DNA of 64,000 nt from Takakia lepidozioides. Taxonomy: Eukaryota; Streptophyta; Takakiopsida; Takakiales; Takakiaceae. The notes under the pieces were generated by a model. That model did no database searches. It had not been told where the DNA came from and saw nothing but the letters and a program-made list of their open reading frames with translations. Made by a program: the position numbers and the translations under genes. Shown piece after piece: positions 1 to 11,335 of the stretch. Location: positions 44,456,001 to 44,520,000 of the forward strand of contig CM060733.1 of NCBI GenBank assembly GCA_030704615.1. The letters are read 5' to 3'. Every line of letters starts with the position of its first letter. Position 1 is the first letter of the stretch.

Positions 1-70
1 AGATCATTTTTCACTTAACGAGAGTGTACTTAAACTTAATTGACCTCTTCCTCTCTGTCGTGTCCATCAG

Positions 71-3000
71 GCATTTTACCACGCATTAGTCTACATGGAC
101 AAACCTCAAGGAAGAGGGCTGGAGATGGCACGCAAACACATAGCAGCAGCTTTGCTGGAGATTGGGGCCATGCGCTCTTCGTCCTCATTCCTAGCCTCAT
201 GTCCAACTCGTCATCCCGAGGGTGCATGCTTACAATCTTCTGAGGAAAGCCCTTCCACAGCATCAGGTAGAGTGGCAGTTGGGTTTGATGAGAGTGTGAA
301 CCGAAGGCTGTTGGCTCCTACGCCGCCTCGATCCATCAAAATCCTTCAATGGGAAGATGTACGCTCTTCTTCTTCCTTTCTTTCAAGGGGTTTGAGTCCA
401 GTTAGAGCATTTACAGGGTATTCGCCTCAGGTGCACCTTTTCCTTCGGATCGCTTGGTCCACAGTGTGTTGGAGACCTCTTTTGATATACAGGAGTCTGA
501 ACCAAAAGCAAATAAACACCCCAGAAGTTTTATTTTCATATGTTAGGACTGAGGATCAGCCAAACAAATGGGTTTAATTTGATTCGGACATGATGGTGAG
601 TTGCAGGCATTGAACTATTTTGAGCAGCTTCTACAAGACCTCGACCGCATATGCTCCCTTCCAGTCACACTAGGGCTTGAGGAGTTACTACAGTTTGTGG
701 TGGACTTTCAAAAGTCTCAGCCGGAGCTATTTGCAAGAGCTCGCCTGCAGGTTCACTCCTGCACTCAAGGGACTGGGGGTTTTGGGACATATCCTTGATG
801 GAATTTACTTAGTAAGGTCCTCGTGTCTTGCTAGGATTCGTCCACTACTTTGAGTTACTGTTATGTGGTATCGTAGGAGTGATTGACTGATGGTAGTATG
901 CTGAAAGCTGTTTGCCTAGTTTCACAATTTCGCTCATTGCCCATGTGTCTTACTTCCTGAGCATCCACATCTGTTTCTGCTTGCCTTATGTGGGCGTGTT
1001 TGTCTCTGTATTCCTCACAGATATAGCTTGCCCTTATGAGTTTTAGAGCTGGTTATTGCTTTGATCATTGCATATAAGGCTCATTGAGGAGAATGGGTGC
1101 AGTTACTACTTCTCCAGGATGGAAAGCTGCTGGGGCGGGAGCCTTTGGCAGATGTTCTAGTGAAGGCACTCAGCATGCCCCACACTGTTCCGAGCATAGA
1201 TCTGCAGACTCAGACTTTTGTGTCACATTCTGCTCGGGTAAGAAATCTCAAAGTTGGTCCAACCCATGCAAAAGTTTATTTACTTCATATGTTTATGGCA
1301 TAACGATCTTCAAGAGAAGCGTAGTGTCTAGTTTTAACAAGTGAACTGACAGCAACAAATTGTTTTTGTGTTGTTTGTTAGCTCTATGTGATGTATCAGC
1401 AGTACTTACTCTTTGAAGATAGCTCTAACGGTCAGATATGTTTGATGTGTTTAGAGTTTGTTGAGACATGGAAAGAATTGTTCATCCATACTGATCTCAT
1501 GTCCCCTTTCTTTGCGAATGTGCCATTTTCAAGTGTTGTTACCTGGTTTCAATGGAAAATTAGCCTCTGTGAGAAAGTTTTATGACATAGACCAGGTTGT
1601 GGATGTTGGGACCATGGGCACAGTTAACGCATCATTTACTGAAAGTACTATGCACAAACACAGCGTGGCAGCGGCGTAAGCTGGGAAGAGTTATCCAAGA
1701 GTGGGGCAACCTTCTACAGCAGGTGAGTGTGCTCATTCTTCACTTCTAGTCCAGTTGGATGAGGACACATTTGGTACTTTTCTTAATTTGGCAAGGTTCT
1801 GGATTCTCAAAGATAAGTTGAAGTCTCCACCTGGCCCACTCTCTGTGTCCCTCGTGTCCCTGTAGTGCAATTACAGCCACATGGTTACATTTGTGCTACC
1901 CAGACAACTTCATTGTGCTGTTTACTCCACATTGCAACTAGCCCTGTAGCCATGGCCGTCAAGTCAATCTTAGGTTTATGGTAGCTTTGCTGGTTCACTA
2001 TTATAGTTTCTTGTGTGATGCCAATTCTGGCCTTTGGATTATCATTAGCCGTGACTGGGAAGAGTGGCAATGTCAGACAGACTTCCATTCCCATGGTTGA
2101 TTCCAGGAGGGTCAGTATCCTGCATGGACTTGCCCTTAAGGGTATGTATAATGAAATTCCTAGGGAGCAGATTCTGGCTGAAGACCAAGTGCATAAAGGT
2201 TTCCATGTCTGTCCTGCTTTTATGTGCACAGCTTCTTGTTTTGGATTGCAGAGCACAGTTCACACTAACATAATGTCATTTCCCTTTGGAGTCTTACTGC
2301 ATCCTATGGGGTGTTTGGCAGGCCGAGTTTACACAGGACAGCCCACTTCACAAACTTCAATTTGGGCTTCCTTATGAGAAGGTAATGTTACAGTTTATTG
2401 TACATTGATGTTGCTATGGATCGGGCTATGTGGGAGGTATATGATGTATTGAAGCCAGCTGGAAGGAGGGTTAATGGTTCATAACTTGGGTCAACCTTTG
2501 GCATAATAAGTAGTAAGCCCTCCAGGGAATCATTCTTGCTGGCAGCAGGAGTTACCCATGTATCCATTTGAAGACTAACTGCATTGAAGGTGCCCTCTGG
2601 TTGTATTTGCACGTTGTCCTAGCTCCCGTAGGGTAAGGGATACTATAATGAGGCATGTAGTTCAAACAGCAAGCACCCTTTGGTCTCGGTTCCTCTTCAT
2701 AGAATGGCCACGTCATCGTTGATAGTAGAAACATGTAAAACTAGGTAGGCAGAATCTCAGGGTCTTAAGGATGGGTGATGTATGCAGAGCTGGTGGACAG
2801 ACAATGTGGTGTTGGCTTGGGCAGCGGAGCAGACATGCTGGATGGTTGCCCACTATCTCATGCTTGGCTTCCAGCTGGATCTTTATTCACCCAGCGAGTA
2901 CTGCATGGTCTACTGGTATTTTATCTTGCTGTTATTTTGAGCAAGAATGCAAAGAATTATGGTCGTATGCTTATTTTGTCTTTGTAAACACTCTCATAAT

Positions 3001-5564
3001 TGGGGAGATCACCCAATATGATAGCTGACTGGCATCCTTGCAGACAGTAGATTCTTATCATGTCTTTTTCCAGCCATATGTTTTGTTCGTGAATATTGTC
3101 TTTTTGTACATTTCTCTGATACAGGCCTGTGTCTGACACTGAAAGGTGTGCGATGGCTTGGGGTATCACAGGTATCTGGACCATGTCTTGTTAACTCTCT
3201 TGCACTACAAGTTGGCCAAAGAGAAGAGCCTGTTTGAGCGCCAGCCCTCTGCCCTCCCCGAATCACCTGACTCAGGTCTGTCTTCCCTCTTCATCTATCT
3301 GGGACTGTCGATCATTGAAGAGTTAGTTTTAGTACCTGTTTTGTGAGCAACAACAGTAGAAGTGACTCGTTAGCATGGGCCAGAAGAAGAGAACTTGGAC
3401 CTTTTCCCAAACAATCATTGTGTCAGCTGTCCTATTCAATAGCCTGGCGCTTCAATGAAATAATGACCGTGTTAGCGGACCAGACCCCGTTATCACCTTC
3501 GACAGCATCATGAAATGAATCTGCACTTCTTCTGGGCTGATATCTCATCATCTTAATCTCTCATTGTATGTTGGGGCCAAACTAGTTCTGTTCGTGTTAT
3601 ATGACAGCTGTGCAGTTTTAGAGTGTTAAATCTTCTTTGAAACTCTGAGGAGCAGAATGAGATGAAAATGGGGTGTGTTTTTATCACTAATTAGAGCTAA
3701 TGTCATGGATACGGACTGTCACAGCGTTTTACAGAACCTTCCTTACAGCCCTTGATAGGAGACATAGCTGCACTAACATTTACCACTGGTTAGTTGATGG
3801 ATACATCTAGTTCTTTTCCATGCCATCATGTTTCTGATTTCTGTTCTGGAAAACTGCTTTGAAACATGCTCTGAAATTATGTCCAGTTGTAGCCTGCCCA
3901 ACAGGAAGACATCACCCCTTGTCTTCTAACTGCTCCCAACACCTAAGCTTCTGAATTGCTGGAAAGCTGAAAAGAGGGTTGTAAATGGACCGCACCCTTT
4001 TTAAAACAACCGCACCGAACCGTGTTAACCTTAGATCAGCAGGATCAGTGCAAGACAGATAAAGAAAGGGGGCAGGAAGAGAGTCATGACGGTTGGCGTT
4101 GCCTCCATAGGCTCACACGGAAGGCATCACTTGCTCTGTTGTATTCTTCACCATCAGCCAAAAAGAAGGGGAAGAAGAAAAAGGGCAGCTCCTCTCTGAA
4201 GTCGGCCACAACCGCAGCCAAGGACATCCGCCTTACCTCCTCTGTTCTTCTTCTGCAGTGTTACGTTGACCTCTGCAAAGGCTTTATCTGGGTTAGTCCT
4301 CTGTCTCTAGTTTCTTCTGCGTTTTCATTTCCTCTCCCCTTGCCCTTTTCTGTTGATGGTGTGCTTGGCAGTGGAATTGAAATCCATGTCTCTCCTGTTT
4401 CCGGGGTATGGCTGTTGTAACTGTTCATGACTTCTAGTCAGAGCTAGCTTGTAAATGATGATCAATTCCTGTAACCAAATCATCGGTGGTCCGGAACTAT
4501 GTCACAGCACACACTAATAGAGATCAGTTGATGACTAATTGTGTAGAACACTTTGTCAAACTCTTATATTCTGGGTGTGCTCCTCCTTTCAGGTCCGCAC
4601 GTCCAGACTAGCAGTGCATGCCATGGCCTGCAATTTTGGTTGTAAGAATGCATTTGTGTGCTAGTGATGTTGTAGTTCAAGCGGACAGAACAGTAATAAT
4701 CTCCACATGCATGAAGCAGATGTTGGCAGCTTTGTCAGAGGATCACAAACTTGTTCATCGCAACACCATCTTCAACACTGAACACGAGGTTAGTCAGGCT
4801 TGACTGAGCAGAGGGTTGGCATGTTTGTTATATGTAGAATGTAAGTTGTACTCAAGGCATGGCTGGGTGAACAGAGGTTTCTTCAACGGTTTGAAGTACT
4901 CCACAAAGTGTTTGTGCCGGAGCCCATGTCGTACTTCGACTTCAAGCAAGCAACCCACCAGAAGCACTTCTCAGTAAGTTTTTTTATTCTTGACTCTCCT
5001 ATGGCAGTGGTCCAGAAGTTGTCATCAGGCTACTTTCTTCTGATCTACGAGCCAGGCCACTAGAATCACCCTTGTCCCTAACTACAGGGCAATTCCTATG
5101 TGTATCAGGTACCTGGTTGAAAGACTCTATATGTAAGATGTATGCACCAAGTGTTTTATGGCTCATAGGATCTCAGGTTGTTGAAGAGTTCTCCCCGCCA
5201 TCCATTTCTTCTCATCAATGGCCAAAATTTTCATGGTCCATTTTGTGGAGATTCTGATTTTGACAAATGTTTTGGATGGCTGGTCTTGTAGGTGAAAGAG
5301 CTGTACCAGCTCTCATATGATCATTTCATGGCAGTCCAGCAGCACCTGCAAGAGCTTGGACCTACGGCTGCAAAAGCTTTAGAGCTCTCGGCAGTGAGCC
5401 GCTTGCAGCGGGCTGTTGACATCCGACAATTGGAGCAAGTGGCCCTCCGAAACCGAATCGCTTTGCAAATTGCTCACCAGGCTGGACCTGGGGACAACTT
5501 GCGTGTCTCTTTTGACTTTTCACAGCATCCCTGTTTTGCTGTGGCTGTTGTGAAAAAGTCATAA
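71..5564 (+). CDS. NAA35: NatC N-terminal acetyltransferase auxiliary subunit NAA35/MAK10 (5' partial, 12 exons)
   Basis: The auxiliary subunit anchors the NatC complex, which acetylates N-terminal Met-hydrophobic starts, to the ribosome; this role is known from the family. I recognise the Mak10 family from [16 protein letters not shown] in the first exon, the run CMVYWYLDHVLL, and the lysine-rich linker before [12 protein letters not shown]. Exons read by eye are 71-358, 607-750, 1103-1237, 1382-1430, 1664-1722, 2322-2381, 2788-2915, 3172-3275, 4158-4291, 4720-4788, 4875-4973 and 5292-5564. All introns have GT-AG ends and all phases agree, giving 513 residues and the TAA stop at 5562. The family is roughly 700 residues, so about a quarter lies upstream of the window. 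Codons are split across exons at 1430/1664, 2915/3172 and 3275/4158, which strongly supports the model. The intron at 3276-4157 is the longest and holds nothing recognisable. No lesion was seen, so the gene is probably functional. Confidence 0.9.
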
Positions 5565-6637
5565 TATATGTGGCTTGGCTTTGCCATCAGTTGGCATTTA
5601 GAGGTCAGACAGGAATTCTGGAGGATTGCGTAAGGAGAGATTGACTGCCGTTTCCTACAAATCAGTCTTTGCCAAGTAGTTTGGCAGACTGTCCGTTAAG
5701 CATCGGTACGTCTGTGCCCTAATTCGGGGGGCATGGCTGTTGCAGCAGTACATCCTTCAAATATCTTCCGTCTGGGTTGGTTTTTTCAGCTGTGTTCTTT
5801 GCAAAGCTTCAGAACACCGGATCACATCTAGTAACTGGCAGGGGGGAAGTCTGCTGGATGTTCTTGGTTAGGTCCCATCAACACGAACATTTCAGAGTGA
5901 AATGCTGTAGGGTACTACTTTTGAGACATGAGAGAGATTGGTAGAATGGAGTGGTTGGGATGGTTAGGTCTCGTTCCCTTTCAATTCACCAGACCGAGGT
6001 CTAGAGGGTGAGGTGCTTTTGTGGACCTGTTTTGTGCCTGGTGGGTAAGTTATGAGGTTAAGGGATTTGGGAGCATGTATTTACGGTCGTGTAATTGTTG
6101 TATACCCATGATCAAGTGGACCACGTGATTTTTTTTTACAGGTGTTCATTGACTCTTTTTTCGTGTAATCAACTGATCCAGTGGTGGTTTGTCAGGCCTT
6201 TTGTCTTCCCCTTTTAGACAATTCCGTCTGCAAGGCTGGCTGTCCCGGCTTTGGAAGAAACTTGTTATACAACGCTACTGCAATTAGATCTTGGGTACTG
6301 GTTCATCAAAATGAGAGAAAAAAAAATTCCTCGGTTGCAAATAGGTACAAATCCCTCCATCCTAAGGGGATCATAAGTTTACACAACCCAAGGGGGCAGT
6401 AAGTCCCATCAAGCTGATGAAGTTCAAATTTGCCAGGGAAGCATACATCAGGTGCAGCATACAAGCACTTCTTAGAATCAGGCTGGCTGGATAAGTGACC
6501 AGGGGGAGAGGGAAGGGGGGATTGTGAGAGGCGGTGTAGTATGTTTACCTTACATACCAAGGACCTTTTGAGGTCCTGAAGTCAACTATCCTTACTCAGG
6601 CCCTCATGCAGGCCAGCTCCGGTTGATCAAAAGTAGA
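5565..6637. other. 3' flank of NAA35, no gene seen
   Basis: This interval follows the NAA35 stop codon and should begin with its 3' untranslated region. I see no coding exon, tRNA or structured repeat in it. It ends at the target duplication of the hAT-like element. Confidence 0.5.
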
Positions 6638-6645
6638 GAAATAAC

Positions 6646-8285
6646 CAGTGTTGGGCGGTTCTTGCATTTGTGAAGGAACCTTCGGTTCCGGTTCCACAAT
6701 ATTTCAAGAGACAGTTCCAGATCCGGTTCCGGTTTTTTTTTATTGAGCAGGTTCCGGACCGGTTCTGGTTACCAGTTAGTTGCTGATAAAAACCACGGTT
6801 CCGGTTAGGTTCTGGTTCTTTTTATTTATTTTTTAAAGAATATTTGGTTAAATGGTTGCATTACCCAAAGAGAGGCTACCTAGGAGAAAGAAGATCAATT
6901 GAATTGACTTACCCTTCATTTTATGTCATTGAGGACAATGACCTGCCTTTGGGAGGGAGAGCTTGCTAGGTGCCTATGGCCGGACTGGAACCATGAACCA
7001 GTCCACCAGATAAGAACGCAACTGCTGAAACTTCGGAGCTCCTTACGGACACCTGCAGGTGACGAGAATTCGGACAAGCTGGTGGCTTCAGGAAGTTAGG
7101 GATTTGGAAATGAAGGGGATGCAGACAGCGTGACGATGGAGAGCATGGTTGTGGCATAGGTTTCTTGGGCAAGCCTGAACTGAAAAAGAAGATGCACAGA
7201 TGACTCGAAGGGAGAACCTGCAAGTCGAACGAGTTGTATGATATGTGCATAGAGGACAAAATTATATATAGCATGGTGCGGTGTTGGGTGGACCGGAAGT
7301 GTAATCCGGTACTATGTTGTTAGTGCTAGGGATGTAGAGATGAGCGGTGGTCTTTCTTGCTGACAGGAACTAGAATAGTGATGCCATCTCTACATGGAGA
7401 AGTGTACAAATTGTGAATAGAGTTCCAGTAAGGCAGGTTCATACTGGTTTTGAACTGAATTGGATCCCTGTGATAGTGAACAGATAAGTGCCTTGACACT
7501 AGCGTCGGCTAGTTGTTGAGCCTTGGTTAGTGACTTCAACAGCTTGTAAAACACTTCTCCGTGCACTGTGAATTTCAAATCTCCCTACATGAATCATCTT
7601 TGCTCCTTCACATAACCTGCGATAGCTTAAAATGACAATTATATAAATCTTGGTGAACCCAATCAACGTTTGTGCAACTAGAGTTTCTCTAAATATTATG
7701 TTTAGTGGAAACTCATTGCATGCTGTTTGAATAGCAGTGCCGGAACGAGCACAGAAGGAGGGGATGGGGGCAGCTGATCAATTTAATTAGATTTAAAATA
7801 TTTTATCAGTCCGGGAGATTAAATAGCAATGTATTCACATATTTTAACTAAAATCCAACGATTTTATCTGGCAAGTATTGGCATCTTCTAACATTTTCAT
7901 TAATGAACTTAGCCAGGATATCATGGAGCTAGAGATTGAACCCAAGATCTCATGGTGTTGAAGCATTGAACATAGAATGTCATGGCCTTCAAGCATTGAA
8001 CCCAAGATCTCATGGAGCTTGAGAGCATTAAAGAAGTTTTGCCATGGGGCTGCCATGTAATGCCAAGGGTTCAAGAACATGAACCTGTTTTTATCCCCAT
8101 GCGCCCTGTTCTTCGGTTCTCACACCCAGCAGGAACCGCTGGTTCGGTTATGTGCCGATCCCCATTGGCAGGTTCCGGTTCTGGTTCCGGGTCAGGTTCT
8201 GTAGGAATGGGCCGGTTCTGGTCCGGTTCCGGTTAACCTAAACCGGCGGTTAACGTGGGTCCCGGCGGGTAAGCGCCCAACACTG
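6646..8285. mobile_element. Non-autonomous hAT-like DNA transposon, 1,640 bp
   Basis: The element starts CAGTGTTGGGCG and ends with the exact inverse CGCCCAACACTG. It is flanked by a perfect 8-bp direct repeat, GAAATAAC, at 6638-6645 and 8286-8293. An 8-bp target duplication with short inverted ends beginning CAG is the hAT superfamily signature. Both ends carry many copies of GGTTCCGG-like units (about 6670-6810 and 8100-8240), as expected for subterminal transposase-binding arrays. No transposase coding is visible inside, so it would depend on a transposase supplied in trans. The intact duplication and TIRs suggest a fairly recent insertion. Confidence 0.85.
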
Positions 8286-8293
8286 GAAATAAC

Positions 8294-8455
8294 CTGTTTA
8301 AAAGTAACTTCACCTTGAGGAGCCAAACACAAGGCTCATGGGACACTATCAAGGGAATGGGAAGAAGATTCTACCACACCCGACAAGGATTGGAACCCAG
8401 AGTCATCTGGGTGGCGGTCATCCAACTGAGCTACAAATTTAGTAAGAGGCAGCTC
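8294..8455 (-). mobile_element. tRNA-derived SINE, copy 1
   Basis: Read on the minus strand this begins with an A-box-like GTAGCTCAGTTGG and, about 35 bases later, a B-box-like GGGTTCCAATCC. It then runs into a GGGTGTGGTA...CTTCCC tail shared with the copy at 48.4 kb. It lacks a foldable acceptor stem, so it is a SINE and not a tRNA gene. Confidence 0.6.
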
Positions 8456-8639
8456 ACTATACTACAAATTAATTGAATATGGATATGGGTTTGAACCTGC
8501 GTTGGGCAGGCATATTGACTTCAATATACCCTTAGGGTATAAGTCAAATCACTTACCCTCCCGGGTATGGATAAGTTGAAATCTCAAAATTTTATTTACC
8601 CTCCGGATATGGGTAAGTTAACTTTTCAGATTTAGGGCA

Positions 8640-8915
8640 AGTGATAAAAGAGGCCTGGAAGTTGAATGCTGCCTCAGCGGGCCTGCCTGCGTGGCCCCAC
8701 TCCCGCCCTCCGCCTCGACCCCCCTCGCGGCCCGCAGTCACCGCTCCAGGCGCCCCCCTCCCGCTCCACCCGTTGCCCCCGCGCCGGGTCCCTTGCTCCC
8801 GAAACTACTGTCTCACAATGAACTCGGTGTTACTGTACTGCATGCATCCACCATGCATACCCCATGAATGCAAGAAATACATCCATGACATCATGACTTT
8901 GCCATCATACAGTTG
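8640..8915 (+). repeat. Dispersed repeat, left copy (inverted partner at 16035-16290)
   Basis: A stretch that begins at GTGATAAAAGAGGCC, passes through a C-rich block and ends near GACTTTGCCATCATACAG. It is closely matched by the reverse complement of 16035-16290. Both copies are preceded by short runs resembling ACCCTCCGGGTATGG. The translated similarity is not evidence of a protein; the C-rich block simply stays open. It is probably a repeat family of unknown type. Confidence 0.65.
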
Positions 8916-9427
8916 GGTCACCCGACATCCAAGGACTTCACTTCGCTGCCATGATTCCGGACGCTGGTTTCCATCTGCTTGTTTCTTGCAATTGCCGAGG
9001 AAGATCGAAGTCGGGTTCACTTCAGATGCAGACGCAGACGCAGAACTGTTTTGCTTAGAGACATTGTTTGTGTCGTTTGAGTAGTTTGTTATTGACAAGA
9101 GTGTCTACCGCTGCCTTCCTATTACAACTCCCCTAGTTTCGTTTATCGTAGCTTCTCCCCTTCTTCTTGGGGAAATGTGTCAGGCAGTCTCAGGATTAGG
9201 TTGAGCTCAGCGACTATCTTAGGCTTAGAGTGCTATTCCTTTTTACGATGGATGTGTTGTAGCGGGGCATTTGGTTTATCTGGCCGATGAGTTCCTTGTA
9301 CAGATTGCCATCTTGTGATCTCTTTCCTGTGGACCCACATGCTTACATGTTAGCTTAAACTCGTTGCAGACACGGACAGAGAGTGGTTGATTAGAAGCGT
9401 TGTTGGAGGCACATAGAGGAGTGAGAA

Positions 9428-10302
9428 ATGCTGTGGGTAGACGAGTACCGGCCGCGGACGCTTGGCAAAATGATGGTGCATGTCGAGGAAGCCCAGCATC
9501 TGAAGAATCTGGTGAGAACTTTGCATCTTTGCAAAATGTTGTCTTGATCTCAAGAGGTTAACTACAGCAAGCACGTTGCGAAATCTACATTGATAGGTTT
9601 GTCACAAGTGCGCAAGGTAACTAGAAATGCTGCGAGGCTCAAATGTTATCGACTTTCCTCTATGTTCTAGAGGTGTCAAGGATAAGTAAGGACGACATAG
9701 GGCTTTGATTGCCAACCTACTGCAGCGTGTGGCATCAGACCCCGTGCATATATTGGATTGACCATATAGCGTTTCAATTTTCACAGAGGCTGGCCATTTG
9801 GCTATCCACACCGGCGTCGCCAGCCCTGCACCACAGTGTAGCAGATTGATATACAACTAAAGCGTGTGCAGGTTGTTTGTTTACAATGAGATAAGACCTG
9901 ATGTGTTAAGCTCACATTCGGGAGTGGGTCTTTGACAAAATATGGAGGGACGGACTGATCTTTGCTAAGAAAGTATGAAAGACACTTTATGAAGCTAATT
10001 GGGAGTCCAAATGGCTTATGGTACAAATGCACACAGAGGTGTAGAGAAAAGATACTTCATAACGCCCACAAGGTGCCTTCAGGCCCTGCAAGACAGTTTG
10101 GGTCTCACAAGGCCTATGCCAAACAATGGGAATCTGTAGAGAGTGTGTTGAGGGAGAAAGAGATGAATGATGTTCTCTGTGTGGTTGACAGACAGCACAG
10201 GGAGATTGTCCACACTTGCTGTTCTATGGTCCCACTGGAGCAGGCAAGAAAACCCTTATTATGGCATTGCTCCGAGAGATGTATTGCATCACTGCTGAAA
10301 AG
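9428..10302 (+). pseudogene. RFC3: Replication factor C subunit 3, N-terminal fragment (2 exons)
   Basis: RFC3 is a small subunit of the clamp loader that places PCNA on primed DNA. Exon 1 (9428-9511) starts MLWVDEYRPRTLGKMM, matching the family N terminus, and ends at a GT donor. Exon 2 (10192-10302) encodes CPHLLFYGPTGAGKKTLIMA, which contains the Walker A motif, and ends GAAAAG before GTTTCT. Phases agree (0/0). The family has about 350 residues, but only the first 65 are clear. Weak decayed matches occur near 11920-11965 (KVES) and 12055-12140 (DIEL, then PAE); the rest of the AAA+ domain, including Walker B, was not found in the next 6 kb. I infer a truncated copy, interrupted from about 10.69 kb by PPR-derived sequence. 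A real gene with very long introns is possible but less likely. Confidence 0.7.
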
Positions 10303-10303
10303 G

Positions 10304-10330
10304 TTTCTCTCTCTCTCTCTCTCTCTCTCT
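10304..10330. repeat. (TC)n microsatellite
   Basis: About thirteen TC dinucleotides directly after the RFC3 exon 2 donor site. Confidence 0.9.
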
Positions 10331-10689
10331 CATTCTCATCTTGGGTAGAATACTTCAGGTGGAATTAAGTGATTCTTTCCTATGGATATCCTGAAACTGA
10401 CAAGTCTATACTTGCTGCAAAATTCATTCCCTGGCTAGGGCCTTGTGGGATTTATTGAGTGCCCATTTGCTGGTTTGAATCTAGGGTTTCAGAATCCTTT
10501 CCCTGCAATTTAGTATGATCAAGTGTTCAACAGAATGCCTCAATGATCTTTGATCACGTGGAATATAATGTTGGCAGGATTTACCAAGCATGGGTGTGGT
10601 AGGAATGCTTCTGATCCCTGTGGATCAATAGCTACAGGAAACCTGCGTCAACTGGAAATAGCAGCGCAGCAACACAATTGATAAAACTA

Positions 10690-11335
10690 GGCATTGCTAA
10701 TGAAGGCACCTTCTTCAACACATTTCAGCCTGTTTTTCCCTGTTATCAGACTCCCTAAATTTTCAGGTTGAATCCTGCAAGTTAACTCGTTGGCAGATCT
10801 ATGGTGGTTTTGGAGTGATTTTGACATGTTACTGCCAATGTGGCAACAAGAAAGTATCGAAGAACAGATAACAGAGACGAAGAGAATCTCTGGAATAAAT
10901 ATGTTTCCGACCACAGTCAAGGGTGGAACGATCGAGGCAAAAAGGTGAATGCCTGTTGGAAGCGCAAGTCAGCATATGAACTAATGTGATAAGTAGGGTT
11001 GGGGTGTTTACTAGAACAAATCTAGGCTGTAATTGTCAGCTGCTAGCAGCAAGGCAAGGATGTATGCATGATTTGTGCAGAGCGTGGATAGCTGAAGGAG
11101 CAGGGATAGAGTTTGGGTCTGGAATGAATACTTTTCTGACCCCAGTGCTTGTGTTGTGCTTGTGCAAGCCTGGCAGCCCTGGAAAAGGGCAAAGAGGTCC
11201 ATGATGACATCATCATCAAAGCCGGAATTGTACCTGGTGGGCATGTATGCCAAATGTGGCAGCATTGAGGATGCAAAGGGAGTAGTTGACAATATGGCTG
11301 AACGAGGTATAGTGTCGTGGAGGGCAGGATATGAA
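10690..11335 (+). pseudogene. PPR gene relic, inverted copy of the CACTA cargo
   Basis: The + strand shows PPR signatures: GMYAKCGSIEDAK and NMAERGIVSW around 11240-11325, preceded by a CASLAALEKGKEVH-type motif in another frame at about 11160-11205. These belong to PLS-class pentatricopeptide repeat proteins, which bind organellar RNA. The copy is broken by frameshifts and has no start. The upstream part (10690-11125) is the reverse complement of sequence at about 26.3-26.9 kb inside the CACTA element, including the TCTGACC...CCACAG and GAAGGTGCCTT segments. It is therefore a dispersed relic of the same PPR family. Confidence 0.75.

Noticed and set aside
8641-9084. 147-residue + strand frame with Pro/Arg-rich middle
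   Set aside because: Its first half is the dispersed repeat shared with 16.3 kb in inverse; similarity between the two translations reflects the repeat DNA and not a conserved protein.
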